Of a DNA stretch of 64,000 nt, positions 54,713-64,000 are shown one piece after another. The notes below the pieces were generated by a model that was given only the letters and a program-made list of their open reading frames with translations, was not told where the DNA came from and ran no database searches. Each line of letters starts with the position of its first letter. Position 1 is the stretch's first letter. The translations under genes were made by a program, and so were the position numbers. Source of the stretch: Rhipicephalus microplus (taxonomy: Eukaryota; Arthropoda; Arachnida; Ixodida; Ixodidae); assembly GCF_043290135.1 (NCBI RefSeq), contig NC_134701.1, positions 200,556,101-200,620,100 on the forward strand, given 5' to 3'.

Positions 54713-55287
54713 TGACATTGGCAGCGTTGACCCGACAGAATGCAAAGAATTACTGTCATTGTCCCAGGAGGAATTGAACCCAATCATTCTGTGTGGAAAT
54801 CAAGCATACTACCACAGAGCCACGCCAGGTCTCGGAACTATGTTTCAAATAGACCCTAATGCTCGTAAAACATCAGTTGTCGTTGCAGCTTTGCCTATCG
54901 AATTTTATAAACGTCACATATGTACTCCTTTGATACAGCCATGATGTCGGCTTAATGTCAATAGTAGCTAGGTGCCATGCGCTGAAGTTGATTGATGTAG
55001 CTGTGTCCAGGGCTAGCACTCTCGCGAGCACGACCACTTCATGTCAGCTTACGGCTAATGATGTTGCTAATACTCATGTTCCTGCTGGCACCATTGCTTA
55101 AGTGAAAACAACTGTTTTTTAGGCATCTACGACTGTTCAACATATGTCTGTGCGTGCAACATTTGTACATATATTTATCGTCATTTCATAACGTGTCACT
55201 CAATAAAAAGATTACAACAGGGTCACCTTCCCTACGTTGCTTCCGATATCGTCGATTCTTAAGGTACGGGGGATCTGCCGTTTTTTT
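54713..55287 (-). repeat. Family B repeat, copy 1, with tRNA-Gly-like core
   Basis: In minus orientation it starts with the end phrase shared with family A (ggcagatcccccgtaccttaa, then gaatcgacgatat). It runs colinear with 58,217-58,790 and contains a tRNA-like block at about 54,765-54,840 (minus: cctggcgtggctctgtggta, then a box B gggttcaattcc). The far end of the family is missing where it meets the LINE. Confidence 0.7.
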
Positions 55288-55391
55288 TTTTTTGCCGTGG
55301 TATATTACATGAGCTAATATGAATCTCTGCCCGACATTACGGCTTTATAGGTTCTTTCTAAGGTATAGGGTCCGTTACAGGGGCAAATTAG
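55288..55391. other. Short spacer
   Basis: AT-rich sequence between the family B end and the next tRNA-headed repeat; nothing recognised. Confidence 0.5.
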
Positions 55392-55790
55392 CTTTCAGCA
55401 CTAGCGTGGGTTCGTGATAAGACACTCGACTGCCACGCCGAGGGCCCGGGTTCAAATCGAATTTGATCCTGGGCGTCTTTCTCTCGTTTTGTTTTTTCAT
55501 GTCTATTACGCCAACAACGGTGGTGGCGAGCCGCTCAACGCAGGAATGGGCGCCCATGAGCTGCGCTCTAAGTTGAGATAAAGATCGAAGATATTCCGTC
55601 CATGGCGCACGGAAGAACTGATTGACGCTTCGTCCCATTCATCATCATTCACTCTGTGAATATGCTTTGACACCCTATTTATTGGCATGCAATGCAATGC
55701 AACTGGCTACTACGACAACTATATGACGACACGGGACATACGACCCACGGCGTAAAGAGCTTCACACCTAAAAGTAAACCTAACATTGCG
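55392..55790 (+). repeat. tRNA-Gly-headed repeat ending in the family D end phrase
   Basis: The head gcgtgggttcgtgataagac, followed by ctgccacgc and a box B cccgggttcaaatc, resembles tRNA-Gly(GCC). About 150 bp later the phrase gacgcttcgtcccattcatc appears, followed by attcactctgtgaatatgc, matching the family D end, and then a gggacatacgacccacggcg block. The family D repeats may therefore derive from a tRNA-Gly-headed SINE-like element whose middle was expanded into a minisatellite. Confidence 0.5.
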
Positions 55791-55806
55791 ACGCTGGTGT
55801 GACTAA

Positions 55807-56027
55807 CCCCCGTATTCACAAACGCTCCTCGACTCGACTTTCACCCTTCACTTGACAGAGTTGAGCACTGCGCCACCACTCGGCTGAAAATAGCGCTGCC
55901 CTACTCAAGAATCGCAGCAGATTATCGCTAATGTGCAGTGACTTGTCGTGACTAGAGACGGCGCTCCCATCGGCTTTCTCAAGTGAAGGTGAAGCATTGA
56001 GTGAAGGGACGTTCTAGAATACGGGGG
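55807..56027. mobile_element. PIF/Harbinger-like MITE, 221 bp, TSD TAA
   Basis: Terminal inverted repeats start cccccgtattc at the left (55,807) and end gaatacggggg at the right (56,027). Imperfect complementarity extends about 50 bp inward, with cttcacttga and tcaagtgaag as clear blocks. The element is flanked by taa at 55,804-55,806 and 56,028-56,030, the 3-bp TWA-type duplication typical of PIF/Harbinger transposases. There is no coding capacity, so any mobilising transposase must come from elsewhere. Confidence 0.85.
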
Positions 56028-56030
56028 TAA

Positions 56031-56439
56031 AGAAAGTGAGCTTAAAGCAAAGCAGCGTTCATGTGGCAAAAAGAAGTAAAGCGAACAAAGGGGCGTTCGC
56101 GTTATGCGAATGGCACGATAAGACAGTGACGCCAGGTCTTAGCACAATGCATACTGGACCACGTATTTTTGTTTCTTTTAAGGCATCGCTAGATAGCATT
56201 ACCACGGCCGATAGATATAAAGAATTATGCAGTGGCCGTGGCATAACACAGTGCATGTAAAATATGCAATAATAATCGTTGGAGTTTCAAAACCACGATA
56301 TAGGCTCCGGAAATTTTTGACCACGATGGTCTCCGACGTGCCCCTAAATTGGGCGCGAGGACATACCGTGGCGCCACCATGCGGAGGTGTCCCGGTGACG
56401 TACGTGGTTGGATTGCTCCGCCGCCCTCTCGGGCGCAGC
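56031..56439. other. Spacer with a SINE-like fragment
   Basis: 56,285-56,360 contains phrases (ggctccggaaatttttgacc, then cgtgcccctaaattgggcgc) resembling the SINE body in decayed form. Otherwise nothing was recognised. Confidence 0.35.
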
Positions 56440-56513
56440 CCGCAGCCGCTTTCGCGTTTCCTTTTTTTTAAAGACGATAGTTTTTCTCGGGGATCTTCGA
56501 CGGAAAAATTTTG

Positions 56514-56567
<54 letters not shown>

Positions 56568-57165
56568 AAGTCTGTTTGTCCGCCCTAATGATACCTCAAA
56601 TGGCACCCAACGGCCACCCCCATCCACAGCGCCCTCCAATATTGCTCAAGGTTTAGCGTTCATAGTTGTGCGATTGTCGATTGAAAAGCAATTATTGCGC
56701 ATATCTGAGGCGCCACAACAACACTTCGATGTTTCGTACGTCTGCCTTTACCCTAGAAGAGGCACACAAGTAGCTCTATGGAATGTAGCGTTTAATCGCG
56801 CTGCGCTGACAGTGTAACGCGATGCTCAAAAAGGTGTTTCCAACGCTTTGCTACGACGTCACGGTCGTGGCACCTGCCCGTCGCTTTGCGTTCAACACCT
56901 TATCACCTCCGAGACTGACGCACGTCTTTCTCCGTGGGCTGCATGCCTTCCTTTTCGAAGATAAACTGCCAGATGGCACTTGTGTCTAACGGGCCTACAT
57001 TCACTCGTTCGCCTCCGCCACAAGCTCGAGGCACTCTAACGCAGCGCCTACAGAATACCATTGACCAATTTTCTTGCGCATAACATCAAATAAACGTTTT
57101 TTTCACTCTCTTCAGACGCAAGAATATTGTCTTTCAACGACATTTACAGTGTAACATGTAGATTC
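56440..57165 (+). repeat. Family C repeat, copy 2, carrying (TGTC)13
   Basis: This copy is on the plus strand, the reverse of the orientation at 33,830-34,575. Blocks in order are taaagacgatag, ggggatcttcgacg, the TGTC run at 56,514-56,567, ccacccccatccacagcgcc, ttattgcgcatatctgaggc, ctgccagatggcac, then cataacatcaaataaacg. Homology extends about 730 bp outside the microsatellite, so the microsatellite was carried within the element rather than arising independently. Confidence 0.75.
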
Positions 57166-58216
57166 GTGCCAATTATTTTGAAGAACATCATCTTGTTTGA
57201 AGAACATTTCCACTCCTCTAAAGTATATCTACAACGCTGAAAGATGAATAAAGACAAATATAAAGGAACTCGAAACTACCATGTTCGTGAATTACACTGC
57301 AGAAAACAAGTGGGTACCATTTAAGCAACGAAGGCAGTATATTTGAGGTACCACTACTAAAATTTTAAAGGTTTGATATAATGGCAGTGCGGACCCCAAA
57401 ACAGGGGGTCTCCGAAGTGTCACGGGAAGGCACAGTTTTTCTCTCGAATTTCCCGACGTGTTGCTAAAAAAAAAAACGATGTGTTCAAGGAGCCCTCGTC
57501 TAGCACAGTAACAGTCGCTCGCCTGCATGTAGGCTAGGTCACAAGTTCAAGCTTGTCCTTCAAGTGTTGACAACATTTTCCTAAATTTTCAAAGCCCCCC
57601 CCCCCCCCCATTCCGTCCTATTTTCACGTATGACAGGAGAAATCTTGATTCACTCATGACGATAGCATTTTTGCGCCCATATTTGAACGCATGTCTGACG
57701 ATAATGAAAATATATCTTATTTATCGGGTGATTTTGACACTACTACGGAAGTTATAAAACCAATTCCCTCCGGTGCGGCTTTCAGCTGCAACCTTTTCAC
57801 ATAAAGCGATATGTGAAATCTTCGATCATCGACTGATCTTGTTCCGACTACGGAGGTTATAAAATAAAATCCTTGGACGCGACGCGAAGTGGCGCGGGGC
57901 AAAATGTAAGCGCCGAGTAGAGAACAACATCCGCGAGGCTACAGCAGCAAGGATAGCGAGGGTCTCTGAGGGCCTCACGTGATAGACGAGGAATATCACG
58001 TGAATACTAAATGCAATGAACGTCACATTATACACGATCTTACTTCTCACTAATGTCCAGTCACTAGAGAATGGCTGTAAACGAAGCTTGAAAGACTATA
58101 CCTTGCTTCATTTTTTTTTACATCATCGTATTCGAACAGATGAGGAATTGTGTACATGTTATTTAATTAGAGACACGTCATACGTTGAATCCATTTTAAC
58201 CTTTATGCCGTATTAC
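57166..58216. other. Unassigned stretch with a degenerate tRNA-like sequence
   Basis: 57,486-57,545 has a tRNA-like layout (gtctagcacagtaacagtcg, then caagttcaagcttg in the box B position) but poor stems. A C16 run lies at about 57,595-57,610. No gene was recognised. Confidence 0.35.
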
Positions 58217-59146
58217 GAAAAAAATCGGCAGATACCGCATACCTTGGGAATCAATCTTATGCGAAGCCTATAGGGATTCAAGGGGAATGTGCTTGATTTT
58301 TTTTGAGTGAGACGTTATGAAGCGGCGACAAATCCACGCGCACACATACGTTAAACAGCCGCATATTTTTTACATTAGCAGTTATTTGCACTTGCGAAGC
58401 GATGGCGACAGCAACATGAATATTTGCAATACCATAAGTGGTAAGCTAATATCAAGCGCTGGTGTTTGCATGCTCTGGGGCTCATGAGGGGATGGTAGCC
58501 CTCAACACTGCTGCACAAATCAACCTCAGCGGATGACGCTGAACAAAAATTGTCTTCAAGCCGACATGACAGCTGTATAATAGGAGTACGTGTCTAATGT
58601 TTATAAAATTTGATGTCAGCACTGCAACCACAATTGAAGTTTCACGAACACTACGGTGTATTTGCAGAGTACTTCTGAGACCTGGCGTAGCTTTGAGGTA
58701 GAATACTTGATTGCCACGCAGAATTCTCGGGTTAGATTCCTTCTGCGACACTGACACTTATTATTTGCATTCGTCCAGTCAAGCTGCCCATGTCACCTTT
58801 TTCTTATTTTCAAACGTTAAAATTACCCACGTGTGTTGTCGCCATTCCTGGGTAGAAGTAAATTGCCTATCACCTAAGGCGCGCATTACCGCATACGAGT
58901 GACCCATATCAAACCCCGGATATGTGCTGCAATCTTTTAGAAAGTGTTTGACAACGTACCCAACAAGATTGTAGCATTATTCATGTCATGACCAGCGCGT
59001 CGTATTCATGAAATCATCTTACCCTCCCGTACTAATTTTGGTATACCTCATGTTAAAAGAGTGATGACGAGATCACCCAGACGTAGGCAGCTAGATAGAT
59101 AGATAGACGCTACGAGACGCTTCGAAACACAACAAAATGCTTCGCA
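58217..59146 (+). repeat. Family B repeat, copy 2, both ends present
   Basis: The left end aaaaaaatcggcagatacc is followed by gggaatcaatcttatgcgaa. The core contains a tRNA-Gly-like block at 58,680-58,745 (cctggcgtagctttgaggta, gattgccacgc, box B cgggttagattcc). The right end has a short GATA run (59,091-59,106), then acgctacgagacgcttcg and aaaatgcttcgcata. Both outer ends match family A while the inside matches 54,713-55,287. The tRNA-like block is not a functional tRNA gene (mismatched stems). Confidence 0.7.
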
Positions 59147-59559
59147 TATAATATAAAGGGCGATATATAGGTGGCTTTTCATTTACATACTCCAGCATCT
59201 TATAACGCGCCTTATTACGATAGCAATTATGTTGACACTCCAGTGACACTCTTGCCGCTTCCATCATGTTCAACCTAAAGTGTAAATTGATAACGTGCCC
59301 CCCCCTCCCTTTTTGTACGTTCTATTTAAGACTGGAAGGGCATGAACGCCGCCAACGAACGCCGCTGAAGAAGAGATATTGAACAAGCCCGCCGTCTTTG
59401 TCGTCGCAAAGACGAACGGAAAGTGAAGAAAAAGGCGAAGGGCAGGTTTTCGTATGCCTAGTTTCAGCAGTAAATGCTTAATTTGAACGCCCGGGGTGGC
59501 AAGCGTCTTTTCTCATATATCAGAAGGAATTAACATACAGCTCACACCTTCGTACGCGC
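59147..59559. other. Left flank of the LTR element
   Basis: No gene was recognised; 59,340-59,440 is purine-rich. Confidence 0.5.
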
Positions 59560-60469
59560 TGTTGCGAAGCGCGCCTCCGACGACGTTACGAAGGGCGCCA
59601 CGAATCTCACCGCTGCAACCACCTGTTTCGAAAGACGGCGACGCCAACACGGTCCCGAAGGCGCCACTGCTTCGAACTCCGCCGGGAAGGTCACCAGCCG
59701 TTTGGTAGCGTAGGTTTCTCAGCTCGCGACTGCTTCTGCGCAGAGCTGATAGAGGAGCGGACGAGACGACGGTGAAACAATGTTTATGTACAGCATATAT
59801 ACAGAGGCGTTACTAATTCGGCACTGGGGCCGACAGAGACGCGAAGAGGCGAGCTCTTCTCTCTGACACATAGCTCTACTCTCAAATCGGTCTGCTCTCA
59901 AATAGGTCTGCTAACACATAGCTCAACTCTCTATCACATAGCTCTCTTCTCTGACACACAGCTCAACTCTCTATCACATAGCTCTCTTCTCTGACACACA
60001 TGTCTGCTCTCACATAGGACTGCTAACACATAGCTCAACTGCGACACACATGTCTGCTCTCCAACAGGGCTGCTGCTCGCGACGCGCCGCAGGGCTTCTT
60101 TATATGCACCGGGTCCACCCCAACTGTCCAACCAGGAGCGCCGCTGGTCATGAGGTTAGAATCATCCAATGGGGTCGCCGCTGGGCCGCGTCATTCTTTC
60201 TCATCGAATCTGGAGAGGCTGCGCTGCAGGTGGCTGCACCCAAGGACGAGTGACGTCGCAAGCATTGCGTCAGACCCGCCAGACAGGAAGACGCCGGTTG
60301 TTTACTCGACGAGCTGAGGTGACTCACTGCACGTGCGTGCCAGAAAGGCGCCGTCGCGGGATGACGCCGTTGAGTTGTTGATCGCGTCAGGCGGGCTTGC
60401 GTGCTGGCCTTGACACAGATTGCCTTTTTCAGAGGCACGGACGTTCGCTGTGGACTCGCAGGCATAACA
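59560..60469 (-). repeat. 3' LTR
   Basis: 910 bp, aligned by eye to the right LTR along its length (shared blocks gcgaagcgcgcctccgacga, ctcagctcgcgactgcttct, ccgggtccaccccaactgtc, gattgcctttttc). It carries an internal degenerate minisatellite of the form cacatagctctcttctctga at 59,860-60,060. A minus-strand TATA-like GCATATAAAG lies at about 60,098-60,107. Confidence 0.9.
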
Positions 60470-60490
60470 GTACCCCCGCCGCCAGACAAT
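60470..60490 (-). promoter_or_regulatory. Polypurine tract (plus-strand primer)
   Basis: On the minus strand ggcggcgggggtac lies immediately before the TGTT start of the 3' LTR, the place and composition expected for the polypurine tract that primes second-strand DNA synthesis. Confidence 0.6.
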
Positions 60491-61167
60491 GCGCCGGAAA
60501 GACAAAGACGAGCTGCTTCCACGTGGCTCGGATGTCAGGCGCGCTCGTTCGCCAGGTCCCTCCAGGTTCGCCTCCAGGGCCATGGGGAGAATACAGCTCC
60601 AGACCCTGTTCCGGGAACACATCCTATTCTTGAGGACGGATCCCAGCTGTACTGGCTTGTCGCCACAACTTGTCGACCAGCTTCGCTTGTCTCTGACGAT
60701 GCTTGGTTTCAGCACTTGTCGATGGTTCTGCAACTTGTCAAGAACGGTTCGACAACAGACAACACACGACACAAACAAGCGCCCTCGGTCACCCGACAGA
60801 ACACCAGACAAAGTATAGTACAACATATACCTAGCTACATGTCTATCGGAATTTCGTTCCCTCTACATCAAGAGGCACATGTGGGACACAAGACTCTTAA
60901 AATAAGAACTCAATTTTTTTCCCCACGTACAACAACGTAACGAATTAGAATACAACATAAAGTTGGCTCCTTGAGCTCACTCTGGACGAGAGCACTCAGC
61001 TCAGGTCGTGATGAGGTCAAAATTTTGCCGCGAATCGCCAGCGAGAAACCGAAAAGTTGAGAAGGTACTAGCTAGAACGCACTGCTCAATGCACCTGCAT
61101 TAGCGTTGAGCTTTCCTTTTTCTTTAGCGAAAGTCAAAGTTGCGCTGTCGCAGTATCACGCTCCATC
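60491..61167 (-). other. LTR element internal 3' non-coding region
   Basis: Lies between the stop of the fusion frame and the polypurine tract. Long frames on either strand (60,302-60,826 -; 60,401-60,940 +) overlap the LTR boundary and have no domain. Confidence 0.5.
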
Positions 61168-62496
61168 TCAGTAACCGGTCACTTTTAGGCGACGATACCT
61201 ATGCGGTACCAACAGCTGCTCAGACTTGCGACGTTCCACAGGGGAACAACGATACGGCTTGCTAGGGATTGGCTCCTCACAAGTTAGCTCGGTATCGTGT
61301 TCGATCCCCGTCGTGTTTCCGTGACAGTCCGAAAACACGTCTTCAAACACCAAAACAATCTTTCTCAGGTCCTCCTTCTGGACTTCACTTAACCTAGGTT
61401 CTAGGTTCAACTGCTCCAAGGTCACCTCTGATCCCCTTTCGATTACATCACTAGAACTCAAAACTTCCGCTCTCTTTTCCTCTGAAGCACTTAAAAGTAA
61501 ATTTACGACCGCTTGACGTTGAACGTATGGTTTCATCAAATTACTGTGGTAAATTTTGGTCAGCCGCCTTCCTAATTTCACTTCATAATTCGTATCGTAA
61601 AGCTTCGATATTACATTGGCGGGCCCTTCCCAATGAACCTCAAGCTTGTTCCTTTTGGACGGCTGCAGCAGCATTACCTGACTTCCTACTTCAAAAGCGC
61701 GCTTCTTCACCAATTTGTCGTAGTACTCCTTCGACAACACTTGTGAAGCTTTCATGTGGCTTTCCACTTGCGCTTTAATTGACAGGTCCTCACGCTGCTC
61801 TCGAATGAGCGTCTCCCGATCAACCCTCGACAGCTCGCTCCAACTTTCCGCTACAGGTGAGAGCGTTGCAGCCCTCTCGCACTGATTCAATGGCGCCATG
61901 TCGTCTCTCCTTGCTACGGAAACCGCGCCGGTCGCTTCGGCGACGGGCCGCTTGAGTGACTGCTCAAACGACGCACACGGAGAATTTCGTGTTTGAGGTT
62001 CCGTCGACTCGCCGCCAAGATCACACATATCTGCTGCTTTTGAACTTGTTTCTCCACATAGAACAAGATCAAGCTCCCGCGAAAGCTTCCGCGCTTGCGA
62101 TCGCATGAGGGCCATGTCCTCACCTACTAGGAACGGTGGCAGTTGGTCGCGAATTCTCTGACCGCTGACCTGAATCGTCGGAGAAGCTACGCTATGCGCC
62201 TGCGAACACTGCAGGATTGCCAATTCTATTCGTTTCAACTCGAGGCGCTCCTGTCTCTCGGACTCCTCGCGCTCGCGACGTTCGCGCCTTTCAGCTTCTT
62301 CACGTTCGCGAACTTCTCGCCTTTCAGCCTCCTTGCGGCGTGCTTTGATATCCTCTCAGGCCTCATCGACTTCCTCAGACGAAACTCCTTCATTCCTCAT
62401 GATCTCAAGGATCGCTTGCTTTCGTTTCGCACGGCCCAAAGTAATGCCGAGTTCCTCACAAATTTCGATGAGTTCCTTCACTTTAAGGTTCTCCAT
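61168..62496 (-). pseudogene. LTR element gag N-terminus fused to integrase-tail / pre-RT segment
   Basis: One frame of 443 codons runs from an ATG at 62,494-62,496 (MENLKVKELIEICEELG, a gag-type start) with a single nonsense codon (TGA, 62,356-62,358, codon 47). A charged E/R-rich coiled-coil-like segment follows. After the ATG at 62,238 (numbering from there), residues 145-170 lead into an integrase C-terminal GPY/F-like block (YYDKLVKKRAFEVGSQVMLL at 172-191, WEGPANV 203-209, KIYHSNLMKPY 228-238). Then comes a pre-RT segment (EDLRKIVLVFEDVFSD 289-304, SKPYRCSP 326-333) that stops before RT. Gag and pol are joined by deletion; the product would be inactive. Confidence 0.75.
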
Positions 62497-62781
62497 CTTT
62501 CACACTAGCCTCTTGCTGTTTGCCCCTGTTAAGAATTTACCCACCGTACCCACTATAAGCCTACTAGCAAGACGCGCAAGCAATTTTTCACACTCACGTG
62601 TTTACCCCCTCCGCATCAACTTTGGTTTCAAAGCACTTCGACTTTGCTTGAAACGATCAAAGCTCACTTCAATGCTTCACACAGCCCTTCTCTAAACTAC
62701 TACAGCCTGAGCTAGAGTAGTCTGGTGAACTGAGGGGAAAACATGAGGTACTCACCGCATCAATGTCGCTGACGCCGGCCG

Positions 62782-62800
62782 ATCCCGCAGCTGCCAACCA
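62782..62800 (-). promoter_or_regulatory. tRNA primer-binding site
   Basis: One base inside the 5' LTR the minus strand reads TGGTTGGCAGCTGCGGGAT. Its complement (atcccgcagctgccaacca) looks like the 3' end of a tRNA with terminal CCA and part of the T arm. The tRNA species is not assigned. Confidence 0.7.
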
Positions 62801-62801
62801 G

Positions 62802-63791
62802 TGTTACGAAGCGTGCCTCCGACGACGTTACGAAGGGCGCCTCGCTGCCATCACTGTTGCGAAGCGCGCCTCCGACGACGTTACGAAGGGCGCTACGAAT
62901 CTCAAAGCTGCAACCACTGTTTCGAAAGACGGCGACGCCAACAGGGTCCCGAAGGCGCCACTGCTTCGAACTCCGCCGGGAAGGTCACCAGCCGTTTGGT
63001 AGCGTAGGTTTCTCAGCTCGCGACTGCTTCTGCGCGGAGCTGATAGATGAGCGGACGAGACGACGGTGAGTTAAACAAGGTTTATGTACAGCATATATAC
63101 AGAGGCGTTACAAATTCGGCACTGGGGCCGACAGAGACGCGAAGAGCCGAGCTCTTCTCTCTAACACATAGCTCTACTCTCAAATGGGTCTGCTCTCAAA
63201 TGGGTCTGCTCTCAAATAGGTCTGCTAACACATAGCTCAACTCTCTATCACATAGCTCTCTTCTCTGACACACAGCTCAACTCTCTATCACATGGCTCTC
63301 TTCTCTGACACACATGTCTGCTCTCACATAGGACTGCTAACACATAGCTCAACTGCGACACACATGTCTGCTCTCCAACAGGGCTGCTGCTTGCGACGCG
63401 CCGCAGGGCCTTTTTATATGCACCGGGTCCACCCCAACTGTCCAACCAGAAGCGCCGCTGGTCATAAGGTTAGAATCCTCCAATGGGGTCGCCGCTGGGC
63501 CGCGTCATTCTTTCTCATCGAATCTGGAGAGGCTGCGCTGCAGGTGGCTGCACCCAAGGACGAGTGACGTCGCAAGCATTGCGTCAGACCCGCCAGACAG
63601 GAAGACGCCGGTCATTTACTCGATGGGCTCGCGGGCTGACGTGACTCACTGCACGTGCGCGCCAGAAAGGCGCCGTCGCGGGATGACGCCGTTGAGTTGT
63701 TGATCGCGTCAGGCGGGCTCGCGTGCTGGCCTTGACACAGATTGCCTTTTTTAGAGGCACGGACGTTCGCTGTGGACTCGCAGGCATAACA
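62802..63791 (-). repeat. 5' LTR
   Basis: 990 bp. It is longer than the other LTR mainly because its inner end carries an additional diverged copy (62,802-62,854) of the segment that also starts at 62,855 (tgtt[a/g]cgaagcg[t/c]gcctccga). A good TATA box on the minus strand (CATATAAAAAGG, about 63,409-63,420) lies about 370 bp into the LTR and would drive transcription leftward. Confidence 0.9.
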
Positions 63792-64000
63792 GTGCTTCGC
63801 TGTCACAAGAAAATTTGTATTTGAGCCATCGACAGCACTGAAGACCCCCACTCCTGCATTAGCCGCGTTTTCTACAGGATAGAGCTGCAGCACCGAACAA
63901 TTCATTTTTCTTCAACTGCACTCATTGCTGCGCCCTTGTGGCGAACATTTTCGTTTCATTTTATTTTTGCTACGCTCTCTGGTTTGCCCGTTCGGGGGCA
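63792..64000. other. Right flank of the LTR element; possible interrupted ORF
   Basis: A minus-strand frame from an ATG at 63,903-63,905 reads MNCSVLQLYPVENAANAGVG, then VFSAVDGSNTNFLVTAKH, and runs into the LTR at 63,791. If real, it is an exon disrupted by the element. No domain was recognised and the window ends at 64,000. Confidence 0.25.

Larger units (their letters stand above)
59560..63791 (-). mobile_element. Internally deleted Ty3/gypsy-type LTR retrotransposon
   Basis: Two direct LTRs (59,560-60,469 and 62,802-63,791) begin TGTTATGCC and end in AACA on the minus strand and enclose about 2.3 kb. The internal region has a primer-binding site beside the right (5') LTR, a gag-to-pol fusion frame, and a purine-rich tract beside the left (3') LTR. 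A normal element would be much longer, so protease, most of RT, RNase H and the integrase core are missing. A target duplication is not certain: the flanks gcgc and gtgc differ by one CpG-type transition. LTR similarity is high, implying a fairly recent insertion. Confidence 0.88.

Noticed and set aside
60302..60940. Long frames on both strands at the inner edge of the left LTR
   Set aside because: They cross the LTR/internal boundary and show no gag, pol or env domain; probably chance in GC-rich sequence.

Overview
The window looks like nuclear DNA of a hard tick (Ixodidae; a Rhipicephalus-type metastriate is my best guess). Two observations point there. At least eight copies or fragments of a tRNA-derived SINE match my memory of the ixodid Ruka family. 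The LINE-type retroelements also have tick-like RNase H and tail sequences. The DNA is eukaryotic: long non-coding stretches, very long dinucleotide and tetranucleotide runs, and no operons, ribosome-binding sites or CRISPR arrays. No rRNA gene or functional tRNA gene was found.

Only two host genes can be called with confidence. Both encode complete ELOVL-type fatty-acid elongases and both have an uninterrupted coding region: 11,735-12,529 on the plus strand and 30,194-31,033 on the minus strand. They face each other tail to tail about 17.7 kb apart and are clearly paralogous (roughly half of residues identical by eye). Each should catalyse the condensing step of very-long-chain fatty-acid elongation in the ER membrane. 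The 18 kb between them holds decayed LINE pieces, SINEs and microsatellites.

The rest is a dense and often nested repeat landscape. From 1 to 9.1 kb: a LINE 3' end with a SINE inserted in it, two more SINE-type sequences, and a 5'-truncated LINE bounded by an 11-bp target-site duplication. From 32.5 to 41.8 kb and again from 48.3 to 59.2 kb: several families of non-autonomous repeats that carry a microsatellite or minisatellite inside them. The largest family (A) has common ends, an array of about 148-bp units and a terminal (GATA)n run. It occurs four times, twice in each orientation, and is invaded by an RTE-clade LINE, a Ruka SINE and a roughly 375-bp module. A second family (B) shares the outer ends of A but has a tRNA-Gly-like core. 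From 52.8 to 57.2 kb: a CR1/jockey-like LINE with a nested SINE, a PIF/Harbinger-like MITE with a TAA duplication, and a (TGTC)n-bearing repeat. From 59.6 to 63.8 kb: an internally deleted Ty3/gypsy-type LTR retrotransposon with both LTRs.

No defence, biosynthetic or other gene system was found beyond the elongase pair. The most interesting material is repeat biology: modular satellite-carrying elements with shared termini, perfect short hairpins (one exactly at a LINE 5' junction), and an LTR element whose surviving pol order suggests integrase upstream of reverse transcriptase. All alignments were made by eye, so boundaries are approximate except where target-site duplications fix them.
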